DNA of 64,000 bases from Omphiscola glabra. Its lineage: Eukaryota; Mollusca; Gastropoda; Lymnaeidae. Both the position numbers and the translations under genes were made by a program. Under the pieces are notes generated by a model. It was not told the origin of the DNA and made no database searches. It saw only the letters and a list, made by a program, of their open reading frames with translations. The number at the start of each line of letters is the position of its first letter. Position 1 is the stretch's first letter. Below are positions 1 to 13,000 of the stretch, piece after piece. Location: contig OZ024795.1 of assembly GCA_964017045.1 (NCBI GenBank), forward strand, positions 26,279,366 through 26,343,365, read 5' to 3'.

Positions 1-1274
1 CTGAAACCTTACACAAAAAATTCATACTTACCAGAAATTAAACAGAGCCTGCAATCGCCATATGCCTTTGGTGTAACCATAGCACAATGCTTAAGCTTTA
101 TTAAAACTAAGAGTGTTTGGGATACAAATAACTGCAAAGTAAGTAAATTGTTATGTGTGAAATATTTAAAATATCCACACAGAGTGATTTCTGTTTTATT
201 GAGAAAAATTCTTAGAGGGTAGGCATCTACTCTAGTAGGCTATTATTGTCAAATATCAAAAGTTATTTGAAATTAAAAGATGGGCGCATCAAGCTTTAAA
301 TTTAATCTCGGATATATAGTACGCTTCTGGTATGATTCGTGGATGGCTTCCTAATTTACTGCTTCCATTTCCGGTTTCTTTTCTAATCAACGTTTTTTGG
401 TATTGAGAGTTTATTATAAATAATTCTATATGTTTCAGAGAAAGTAAGGTTCAATAATGAGTTCAATAGCGTGCAAAATATAATATCCGATAACTACGAT
501 AAATTAGATATTTTTTCAGTGTTTGGCGCGTAATTTATTTTCTTCGGAAAATGAAATCGTCTCAATTTAAGCATGGAGTAAAAAATATTCGGTCTAAAAG
601 TGGTTGAGACATCAGCATATTTAACATAGCTCATTGTCGTGAAATGAAAAGTGTGCAGTGGCGTTTCATGGGGTAAGAGGTGTAGCAAAAATTGGGATTC
701 TTACATTTTCGTTACTTGAGTTCGTGTCTTGTCAAGTAACTTAAGTTTATGGGAAATTTACGCACTGCTGTCGCCAATGTTTGGCGGGCTGTATCTTGTA
801 GATAGGACGATCAAGCAATGCTGTCGCGATTGTTTAGCGGGCTGTGTCTAGTGCAATAATAACTACATATCGCAAACAATCATCCACTTAAATGATCCTC
901 ATTTATGAAATGTAGGTAGCATTATATACATTTTTTTTAAAGTTTCAAAACTGCTATTATTTTAATTTTTTTTAAATCTATAATTTATAGTGATGAGAAC
1001 TTGAATTTTATTCACCATAAACATAATATAAATGTTGTATCCTCAGATGACAAAATCTAACGGAAGCACCATATGCACATGTAATGATGACACAGAAATC
1101 ATCAATGGTTTATCCTTTAGTTTTGTACCCAACACAATTCACTTTGGCACAGTTTTCAGCAAGTTTGATATAAAAGGTCAAGGTCTTCTGATTGGTGTGC
1201 TTCTTGGAATTTACTTGATTTTCACCATTATTTGTTTGTGGGCGCATTATAAAGACAGAAAAGGGTTGCTACAG
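1..1274 (+). CDS. Polycystin exons 1-2: degenerate GPS motif and first membrane helix
   Basis: Exon <1-138 ends with WDTNNCK and exon 1047-1274 continues with STICTCNDDTEI, so the W, the C and the C-x-C of a GPS/GAIN cleavage motif are all present. Family members usually read C-x-C-x-H-L-T-x-F, with cleavage between L and T. Here the H-L pair is replaced by D-D, so autoproteolysis is probably lost (inference). The conserved follow-on FVPNTIHFGTVFSKFD matches polycystins, and LLIGVLLGIYLIFTIICLW is the first membrane helix. Intron 1 (139-1046) is AT-rich and I see nothing recognisable in it. Confidence 0.9.
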
Positions 1275-3114
1275 GTACAGCCATTGAGATCATAAGAATA
1301 ATTTATGTTGATATGAATTATTAGGTTTGAATTTAAAAGAAGTCTGTCGTTATCATAAATAATATGTCATTATCAGTGAAACTGCAGCTTATGTAGGGCC
1401 CTGACCTGTTCCACCGGATCCTTTTATTCGGATCGGTACCTGGCTTCCCTCTTCCATGCCCGGACCCCCAGCTGGTTTACGCCCTTCTCTACATCTGCAA
1501 ACCCTCTCATTCTGAGTGGACTGGTGATCCTTCTGCCTCTTTTTTTTTGTCTGTAGATCTTTTTATTCTCTACAATCCGGCATCTTCTCAAGGTGTCATG
1601 GCCAACGCAGTCATCCTTTATAAGTGTTTGCAATTATGGGTTGGTCTTCATGCAATTGATATATCTCTTGGTTTTTACAGATTCTCCATCCATCATTGTC
1701 TATTGTCAGATGACATTTTTCTTTTTATGATTTTCTTTAAGTTCCTTGACGTCGTTTATTTTATCATTTCTGTTTCTCCCGATAGCACTATGTCTTCTTC
1801 ACATGGCAGGTACTATGCTGGCTATATAAAGTCCCTGATGGATGTGGTTCTGTAATGGTTCCCTTCTTACTTTAACTATATACTTGTATTACTACTTTCA
1901 CATGGAAATATATTTTCTACTCAGTAGTAAATTAACTTTAAATATCATTATTGTGTTACACTTACCTGGAAGTCATTTGTTATAGTTTCCTATGTGGTTA
2001 CATCTCTGTTTCTCATAACTGTTTCCTATGTGGTTACATCTCTGTTTCTCATAACTGTTTCCTATGTGGTTACATCTCTGTTTCTCATAACTGTTTCCTA
2101 TGTGGTTACATCTCTGTTTCTCATAACTGTTTCCTATGTGGTTACATCTCTGTTTCTCATAACTGTTTCCTATGTGATGTTCAACAATATGCATGATAGT
2201 GATACTCCTAGTCTGAGGCCTTGATTTTCAGAACATACCTCGAGTATGCTTCCTGCATTTTGATTCTACTTTTTGAGTTAGCATCGTCATATGTCTAGGC
2301 TGTGCAATTTTGTTAGGGACTCACCGTTCTAGTAGAATATCATACTAATATTTCCTGTCTTTCCTGGTAAAAAGTGTTTTGTATTCAGCATATAGTTAGT
2401 GTATGTTTGGGGTGTATTCATAGCATTTCTCCGGGATAAATCATATAATAAAGTTATGATCGTTGTTGATCTTTTCTCACGGAATCCACATTCATAGTCC
2501 ACTACGATCAGTTCACTGTGCCTTCCCAGTTTTATGGCCATTCGTTTCAGAAGGATTGTGTAAGTTAACTGAGTAGGGTGATTTCTCAGAATTCCCGTAC
2601 TTTTTAAAAAATTTTGTTTTTGTTTTGTTAGTAATAAATACATTTTTATTTTGTGAGTGGGACAACTTTATGTGCGTTCGTTCACTTTATCATTATCCCC
2701 CCCCCCCCAACCAAACCCAAAAACAAACACTTCTCGCCTTGGCCCGGCCATCGGGTAGGCCTACATGAATGACTTTCAATTTAAGCTAACAGATAAAATA
2801 CAGTTATAACAACAAACTTTATCATTACACATTTATTGTAAATAATGTTTGTGAGATGAAATCTACAATTTGTTTCCTTTAGTGGGGTGTATTCCCCCTT
2901 GCTGACAACTATGCTGATGATAATTATTACTACCTTGTGACGGTCCACACCGGATTAAGGAAATCTGCAGGCACGCGGTCTCAAGTCTGCTTCTGTTTAT
3001 ATGGAAGGCAGGCTGAAACTGGGGTCAGATTTTTATCAGATGGAGTAAAAGAGGTGAGGTGATGTTAAAGAAAATTTGTCAAACTTTGTTGAGTTTTTGT
3101 TTTTGTTGTTGATC

Positions 3115-3145
<31 letters not shown>

Positions 3146-6100
3146 TTGCACGTAGGAACTTTGAAAAATTGTAACTGAATTTATCCGGCAAAATAAATAA
3201 GACTTGAGAAAATTGAATATGTTTCTGGTTGGAGCAATATCAAAGGATATTATTATTAGATTTTTTAATATTAATTATATTAAACTTACCGAAATGCCTT
3301 GAATGACGAACAATATTGAATTATTTTTTTGTTGCTGAAACCATTTTGAGATAAATTCTGGTAAAACTTCATAATAAACAAATAACTTAAAACAGGTAAG
3401 AAAACTCGATTTAGAAATTTCATTTTTATAGATGGAACTTATTTTGCTATTGAATGTTAAGAAATTGATTTTATTTGATTACACTTTTTTATTCATGTAA
3501 TGACATTCATTTTAACTTGATTTTTATTTCAGGTGCCATAGAAAAGTAAAGCAATTGAAAAATTATTTGAAAATAAAAATAATCCATCATTCTAAGTAGA
3601 TTTTGTCTTTTATACGTATTATATTTATTAAATTTCTTCTCTTCTCTACCCAGGGCATTCCAACAGGAAGTGTTTGCAATTTCGTTATGGCATGCCCATC
3701 AACTCTAGGGGACCTGCAGTGTTTGAGAATATGGCATGATAACTCTGGCAAGGGGGAAGAAGCTACGTGGTATCTGGACCGTGTGGATGTTGTTGATATT
3801 CAGACTGGTCGAAGGTAAGCATTTCCGGTAAATTTGGAGATATAGTACCGTGGCCGCCATCTTGGTTGACGCGACCCGCGAACTTATGTCTTAAATGTAT
3901 CCCTTAATCTAACGTGAACCCTAATTGTATCCTTAAAACTAACCTGAACCCTAATTGTATCCTTAAAACTAACCTGAACCCTAATTGTATCCTTAAAACT
4001 AACCTGAACCCTAATTGTATCCTTAAAACTAACCTGAACCCTAATTGTATCCTTAAAACTAACCTGAACCCTAATTGTATCCTTAAAACTAACCTGAACC
4101 CTAATTGTATCCTTAAAACTAACCTGAACCCTAATTATATCCTTAAAACTAACCTGAACCCTAATTATATCCTTAAAACTAACCTGAACCCTAATTGTAT
4201 CCTTAAAACTCACCTGAACCCTAATTATATCCTTAAAACTAACCTGAACCCTAATTGTATCCTTAAAACTAACCTGAACCCCACACTTATACCTAACCTG
4301 GGTTTTGACCCTATCGGAACCAGGGTTTTTACCCTATCGGAACCAGGATTGCGACCCTATCGGAACCAGGGTTTTGACCCTATCGGAACCAGGGACAAAA
4401 TACGCAAATGACGTCAGAGCCCATCTCTCCAAATTAGCCGCATTTCCAACTGACTTATTAAAATTTCCATCTTCCTATGGTCATTATTCATGTCTAAATA
4501 TTCATTGCAGATGAATTTCGACTGTCTCTCAATTATTAATATCATTGCTTTCAATATGTAACTAATTATAAAAGTGTTGGTCTGCGATAAAGCTTGATAA
4601 TAGATTAATTAGACACGAACAATCTGTTTCAATATAACAATATATGTTAAGCTTTAATAAAAAAAAAAAAATAATACACACTTAGACGTTTCGGCACATG
4701 CCTTCATCAGTACAACTACAAAACATTTAAAATGAAAAGCTATTCAAATGTTACTTTTCACTTTTTAGAAACGTTAAACTTTTAGTTAATATATTCCTTT
4801 TAATTTGTATTCATTAGAGACTACTTTCTTTGTGAAGAATGGTTGACACCTGAAGGCAACGCACTGGAGAAGATGATCAGTGTCACAAGTATTGAAGACT
4901 TGGAGACATTACGAAGCTTGTTTTTCTCAAATACTAAGCAGCACATAACTGACGAGCACACGTGGGTCTCACTCTTCATAAGACCGCAGAGAAGTCGCTT
5001 CAGGTATGTCTATATATATTTATGCATTAGAAAAGAATGTAAAGTCAGACAAAAGAGCTAGGATTAGACTGAAAGCTGTGGCTGAAAAAAAATTGGCCAA
5101 TATAATTCTGATGCGCCCATTCCACCTCTCCCCCAGCTCATCCCAACTCTCCCCCAGCTCATCCCAACTCTCACCTGCCCATTCTCCACCACTCCTGCCC
5201 AGCTCTTCCACACCAAGATCTCTGTGGACCAGATCTTCCCCACCGAGATTTCCCCTGTCCAACTCTCCCCATCCCCACTCTCCCCATCCCAACTCTCCCC
5301 ATCCACACTCTCCCTATTCCAAATTTCCCCATTCCAACTCTCCCCAAAGTCCACCTCCCCCCCCCCACCCCAAGCCTAGCTCTTACATAAATGCCCTACC
5401 TTTAAAGGAGTTCAATGCCGACACTTTTTTTTAAAGTTTCTTTTGCGGTATAGAAATAAGAGTGTGCTCTGGACATGTCCCCTTTTAATATACCAGTTTA
5501 TATAGCACATTGCTACACACATTATTTTTTGTATCTCCCAAAGTTAATTAATAAAATAATTATTTGCAAAGCTTTTCCCCAAATTATTTTTCCTGATGTT
5601 GGGGGAAAACCAATATTATTCAATTGTTAGTATTATCCTTAAGTACTAATCTGCTGAAACCCTCTATTACAGCCGTCTTGAAAGGGCTGGGTGTTGCATG
5701 GCCTTTCTTATTCTGGCTATGATTACAAGTGCAATGTTTTACAGTGGAGCGCCCGATGCTGATAGGAAGAGAGCAAAGCTTGACTTTGAAATTGGACCCT
5801 TAAAAATTAGTTTACAGCAGGTAATATTATTGTGACTGATTTATTTTCCAGTCTGGAAATCTATTAACATTATTGAGAATTAATCATTTCTTTTCTAAAG
5901 CTTCATAAGATTTTTTTTTTAATGTCGCAAGTGTTTTTATCATTAGCTTTATGAAAACAAATTATTATGGATTCATAATATCATTATTTTAAAAATTCAA
6001 AGATAGTGACATAGTTTGATCATTACACAAGAAAATTGAAATTTTTTTTATTTATTTTTAAAATAAAACATGGCAGCCTCAGTACGAATTATTAATTGAA

Positions 6101-9100
6101 AAGTTTAGCTCTTCTTATAATGTATCTTTTAATTATTACATTATTTTGGATGTGTGTGTAACTTGTTCACATCATTGTGTATGGTTCATTCCCAGATGTA
6201 CTATTCACTGGCCTCAGCTGTCATCACTGCTACTCCAATGATGTTTGTCATGGCAATTTTCAAAAGAGCCAGAACTAGACTAGAAAGTGGACCTGGTTGT
6301 TGTGGAAGTAAAGTCAAAGACACTCAGGAAATCTACTCCAAGGAAGGTGCTGGTTTTGACCAATTTTAAACAATATTTATTGTGCTACGGTCATATAAGT
6401 TAAGAAATTGGCTTTAAAAAAACAAAATACACAAGATTGCTATTTAATTTCAATAATTGTTTTTTTTAAAAAGTATTTCTTATTTACATTGATGCTAACA
6501 ATATGATGTATTAGTCTTTTATTCTTGTTTGTAAAAAGCCAATTTAATCCCATTTGTTTTATTGTAGAGTTTATTATTTAACCTTGAAAATAATTTAAAT
6601 GATGTTATTTGGAAAACAAATATTATCATTAATTACAGTTTTTTTTTTAAATATTCATTTGACTTGAGTGTATGAAATTAAACTGCAGAGTTTTAATAGT
6701 TTTATTAAACAGAATTTTCATTATTTTGTACTCTCATTTCGAGGTAATAAATCTAAACGCTGCATTTTTCCTTGGATGAAAAAATTGGAGAGTCAGTTAC
6801 AAATCTTGGAGAAGTTACTCTTGATTAGACCAGGTAAATCTCAGTATCATCAATATTTTATCATTAAGATTTAACACCGTTCCTCTCCACTACATCACGT
6901 ATGGGTCAATTAATAAAAATCTGTGTTAAATTTAATCCTTCATATCATAATTTTATTTCCTCTCAGTAATATAGCCCTTAAGAATTCCTCCATGGTCCAA
7001 ACAGGAAAGTTGTTAAATCTTTTCTCATTTCCATATTTCTGCTGACAAACTATGGAAGTTCGCCCATAGAGAAACGATCATGACCATTTTAAACATCGGC
7101 TTCTTGCTGAGGCTAAATCTTTCTGTGAGTGTGCGAATGGCTGATCAGACAAATTCTGGCACGAAATGTTCTGGTGCAGATATGCAGGTGATGTTTGGGA
7201 CAACTCTAGATACAGCATTAACTTTGGCTTTCATGTGTGTCTTTAAAACATGTCTCCTGTCCCCTCCCCCCAGCAAACTGCCTGCTCTGCTTGAGTTTGT
7301 CCTAAAATATCATTTTGGGCATGCGGTCATCTGCTGTTCTCATAACATGGCTCACTCAGCGTAGCTGAGACATTAATTTAGTTTGTTCGCTTGTGAGAAT
7401 ACCTCAGTGTCTTGTATCGTGTCGTTCCATATTGTTGTGAACATGATTTGTTAGTGTGATATCTTGGTATGAAAGGTTGTCCATACATGGTGAGAGTTTG
7501 AATGTGAGAATTATTGTTATTAGTGTGAACACTTTTTGGGTGCATGAGTTGTGTTATGAATTGTGTTATTGTGGCTGAATGGTCATTGGTTGAGAGGGAA
7601 ATATTAATAAACGAGTGCGTGGATAAAAGGGCGGTGTGTTAGTTTTGTCGGGAGGGAGACATCGCGAGATTAGGAGAGAAAGACAGGGAGATTGGTATAG
7701 AGAGACCAAGATATTTCTTGAGGAACGTGTGTTAGTCAAAGTTTAGAGTCCTAACTGTATAGTGAGGAACGTCATTATGTATTACTGAACTCTTGGCCAC
7801 GTGGCATTCCATTTGTGTATAGAATAGAATAAAGGATTGAGTTATGTAACACATTTGTGGACTTAATAGTGTAATTGTTTCATTGTGTGAACCTGATGAG
7901 AATCCTAGACAACGAGAGTAGGCCGTACCATTATGAAATATGGAAGCCGTAACATGGTATGAAATGAGGTCGTAACACATATGATGTTAAGGTATTTTCG
8001 GAAGCTCAATGTGTGAGATTGTTTAAGTTTCCTAGCATAGCGTTGATAACCTGTCCAGGTTTCACATACACATTGCAGCGTTGGAAGCACAGCTGCCTTA
8101 AAAAAACTTTAATTTGGTTTGGATGATCGTGCCTTTTCTTGTCATTACAATCTTTTACGCTTTGTTTGCGCTGGCTCACCTTATCATTGCCGGTTATGCT
8201 TTGGACAGTTAGCTGCCAGATTTAGTGTTATATTTTTGAAGATTTAATATTTTTTGAAATTTGGCTTGTAGAAAGAACAATACGTAAGAAAGATTTAGAA
8301 AATCAGCATGCAAAGGAAACAATACCAAAGCTGGTGACACCAACAATTTCAATTTAATTATACTATCAAATTTCTATAAAATACAAATTCTAATACAGGA
8401 ACAAAACCTCTATCAACTTACAGCACAGCAAGTGCAAAAATAATATCGTAAAAGTACACATATTAATTTAAACACACACACACACACAATTACATAACGT
8501 CTTTTATATTTTAGTTAATATAGAAAAAAATGTCACTTAAGCTAGGAAAGCTGCCGGCCTATATTAAATCAGACCCATGTAGGAAAGATATTCTACACAT
8601 TGCGCATCTGATAGCATTCTGTAGAACAAATAGAACGTAAAATGAACATAAACCAGTATTGACCCATCAAGGGAGGGGTGAGTAAGGAATGACACAGCAC
8701 ATTACTCAGTGACGTCAATATCAAAAGCAAAACACAGGGGAGACAAGTCTTAGTGGTGGTTTCTAAAAATAGGCCTACACATATTGGTGTGAGTCAAGCT
8801 GTTTTCACTTTCAAGCCTTATGCCAATGACTTTGGTTTTGGGCTGGCAGTAAAGTTTTCACAGAGCTGCTTATTACAGGACCTGTCTTCTTTGTGTCAAT
8901 GGTACGACCAAATTTTGTTCAGGCATTCGAGAAGTTTGCAACAATGCATAGCATATCGGCCTCTGATTCAGCATTATGGACACATTCAGTGTCTGATGCC
9001 GACTTCAATGTCTCCATCTCTAAAAGCGTAAGACAGCATGGCTGAGACAATGATGCTGAAAAGTGTTGGTGTCAGTATGCAAAGTTGCTAGACTCCATTG

Positions 9101-10036
9101 GACAAAGGGAATTGTTAAGACTACTCTTCATTCTTAGACACCGGGCATTGGCAAAACCAGTCTCACAGTGTTCTTCGCTTCCTCAGCCACTCCAGACAGT
9201 TATATTGCAGAGATTGCCTTTTCCTACAAGCTCGGCCTCGATAAGGTCTAACTGTCTATCTTGTACCTGGCTAGCTCATTTCCTATAAGGGATTTCTTCC
9301 TCTGGATCATATCCATATTATTCTTTTCTTGAAGTGTGCAAAACATTCCATGGACCGATTTTTATTGGCATAATTTTATGCCCAGTCCATGAGGGTGCTG
9401 TTGGACTCCACTACTGACCTTTTACAGTGGGGACTCTATGGCTAGATCCGCCTAAGCTCAGGTTTGTGACTGCGGCTGCCAGTGTACCCATCACTTACCG
9501 TTTCGCCGCTTACCCATCGCGACAAAAATGTGTAGATGATGAAAAAATAACAAGGATAGTGGATGTTTAAAATGACTTGCGATATGACTTAGCTTTAGGT
9601 GATGACTAGTTGCGGGATTTGCCATCCTCATTCTCTCAGCTAACACCGTCTTTGTCCAGCAGCAAGAGTAGACCGAGACGGCTTGGGACGTTATTGAGTG
9701 TAGTGAATGACCATGGCGCTCTACGTATTTATCTTGCCATGCTTATAGCGATTCAGATCGCGTTGCTGTCTCCATTTACCTGATCATGGGCAAACTGCTG
9801 GTTCCTCCATGGAATCCTCCAGATAAAGACCGAAGAATTAATATCGTTTGGCTATCCGCGACCTGGCTTGGCTGGCCGGTCGAAGCAGCCTTGCATGGTA
9901 TGGCTGCGATGCACGATAAACACTAAGGACCTGAGAACCATATGGGAACCAGAGATTCATTATCTAGCCTAAAAGAGTACGACTGCTTCGAAAACACAAG
10001 TATTTTCCCTCTATAAAGTGCCCCATACATCATATA

Positions 10037-10082
<46 letters not shown>

Positions 10083-13000
10083 TCCCAATTTCACCCTTTA
10101 CTTGATTTTTAGATATATAAATTTTATTTAGCAATGTTAATGTCCAAGTGTTATTTGTTAAAATGTGTACCACATAGTGCACTTTATGCAGAACACCATT
10201 TTAGTTACATAACATTTTTTAAAAAGATGCTGCAGAACTGAAAGGAACGTGGCCAAGAACATTGCGATATTTTGCTTGGATTTTGATCATCGTAACTATA
10301 GGAGCAAGCAGCTTTTTTGTGATTCTCTACAGCATGGAGTGGGGCAAAGATATTACTGAGGAGTGGTTATCTACCTTTTTCCTGTCTTTTTTGCAATCCT
10401 TGTTTGTGGTGGACCCGGTCAAGGTATGGAATGCTTAAAAATATTTATTTAAACATTGTATTTAAAATTTAGTGTAAATTCACATAAGATGAAAACTTTT
10501 TAATAAAGGTTATTGATCTTTAAAGAAAAAATAACTGTTTTAATATTGATTTAAAAAAAAAAAATTAAATAAACCTGTCACGTGTTCATAGAAAGATAAA
10601 ATTCATTTTAAAAAACTAATTACAATATATTCTGTATTGTGTAATTATACATTTGTACTTTGTATCTCCCTTTGAATATATAATTTATCGAAATTGCTCC
10701 AAGGCTTATGATAAATTGTGATTTACATTCGCTGCTCATTTAACAAAAAAAACAAACAACTTTTTTTTTCTAATATCTCAGGTACTGGTAATTTCTGTCA
10801 TGGTCTCCATCCTCATAAGAAAAGCAAAAATCAGAGGTATGGGTGAACTGAATCTCGATCTCATTTCACAAGTCAACAGAGAATACGGCATTAAACATAG
10901 TAAGTGATGAGTTTTAAAATTATATATTTGTAATCTGTTTGAGATGTTGTAAAATAATGTTATTTATTGCTTTAAATATCATGTCTTGTTTTCATCACTG
11001 CCCACACATTTTTCGATGTTGGTTCATATAGGTTCTATTTCTTACAATGCCACTAGCAACTTGTTTCTTGTAATTTCGCTATACCAAATGAACAGTAAGA
11101 TATTCAAATAGTCAGATTTTTCATTCGATTACCCTGGTGTACTGTTGGGAGTTTTCTTATATATACATCATGAAATTACCAGCTTAAAATGTTAATGTGC
11201 ATATATAAAAGCCACATAACACTCACTCACTGACAGCTCACGAGATGTCTTGAGCAACCAGCCTAATGAAGTTAAAATTTTGCATGGTGATCCTCATATA
11301 CTTTAGGCGTGCACTAACAGGTGTTTTTTTTTTTCCATTTAGCAATTAAGTGACTTCTAATGGCCAATGCCCGAAGCATATAATAAAGCTATGCATGGTC
11401 CATTACTACTTTCGTGAACGTATTTTTGGTTCGTGTTTTGATGCACATTTTAATTGTATGTGTTTTCAATGGCATTTGTAAATGCCCAATTTTAGTTATT
11501 TTGAATAATGTGTATTCAATAAGAATATTTATATTTAAATTCTTAAAATATTTATCTAAGTTAAAACGTCAACAACTAATTTAGTCACTTCAATCTTTGA
11601 TTAGTGCTTGAATTCGACACCAATATTTCTTTAACCAGTAAAATTTAAAGTTTGTGCTATATCCCTATCTTTTTGCACAAAAGCCAAATGCCAGTGCACC
11701 GACTCACTCACTTATTGATCAAGAAATCTAAAGAACAACAATTCCTACGAAGTTCAAATGCTGCAAAATGTTTTCTTTTATAATCAGAGGTGCTCTGAAA
11801 ATATTGAGTTCTTTAAATCAGTTTTTTTATTTTCCTAAATTCACCCAATGCCAAAACAATAGTTACTATTAATGATTTGTTGGTGGGTGCGTTCTGAGTG
11901 TGGAAGGTTCAGTGACGTATTTCTTTTTTAGTGTTTCGATATTTATTTAGACACTTTATTTTTATATTTTTGTTTGTTTCGTTTTAAATTCTTGTTTCTC
12001 GAAGAAAACGTATTATTATCAATGCCTAAATAAACATTTAAGCAGTTTGGCATTTCTTCACCTTTTGTGTCGTATTACGAACTTCAATTTTTACGTCAAT
12101 TTTAATCGCGAATACCCGAATGAACCATCTTACAACACAGTTAAGCTTTCTCAGTGGGTTCTTCAAAGTAAAAAAATAACACTCTCAACGCTGACCATAG
12201 TCAAGTCTATCACTATCTCGAAGCTGTTAGTAGCGTTGAATCAGATACATGCATTTTGTTTCCCATGTATAGCTATAACTTTGTTGGACTGTGAAACGAC
12301 TGTTCACTCTTCCTCAAAACAGAAAGTTTGAAACAGCCCATTTAATTTGTTTGATGATTTAGGATGAGTGAACCAAGGCTCAAAATAGGGAATAGAAGTA
12401 TTCAACAGAATCCATCAGGTCTTTCCGAGACAGAATGCCTCATGGGTAGGATTATTGCGTTACTTATCCGTGACTTCAGACAGACAGGCATCTTTCCACG
12501 GGAATGCGTGATCATGAGGTCGAAATCTGTCTTAAGTAAACCCAACTAAAGCCTTAATTACGTCCATGTCTGATTCTTGCGAGCCAACTTAAGGGTTCAA
12601 CTCAAAAGCGTTTCGGGTGATACATAGAATTTCTACTACGTAACATAATCGTTTATCTATCTATAACCCACGATTAATACAGTTTAGAGGTCAATTAATA
12701 TTTTTTAATTTCACAGACAGCCATTTTGACACTATTCCTGCACTTTAGATTTCCAAAAACAAAAATCTTTATGTTTTAAAACACCTTAACTTATCATATT
12801 ACTTTGTTTCTACGTTTCATTATCTCAAATATCGTGGCATTGCAAGCTATTGCAGTCAGTTCAATATTAAAAGAACTAGCTTATTACCTAAAACTAAATT
12901 GTAACTAAAATATTTTTAAATTTTAAAAGCTTTATTACGTTGTCAGCATGTTATTATATAATCCTGTATGTCCATTTACTTTCAGAACCAGAGATTTCTC

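Larger units (their letters stand above)
6834..10235. other. Polycystin intron 8, 3.4 kb, mostly repeats
   Basis: This intron contains a solo LTR (7433-7977), a dispersed repeat (about 8290-8510) also found in the 3.2-kb intron, a CA tract near 8465-8487 and a TA tract at 10,034-10,077. The stretch 8,750-10,000 is less AT-rich than its surroundings and looks like decayed transposon DNA, but I could not assign it. Confidence 0.6.

Noticed and set aside
3884..4411. ORFs with NPNCILKTNL and VSFKDTIRVQ repeats
   Set aside because: Intronic 30-bp minisatellite between two well-supported polycystin exons, open on both strands.
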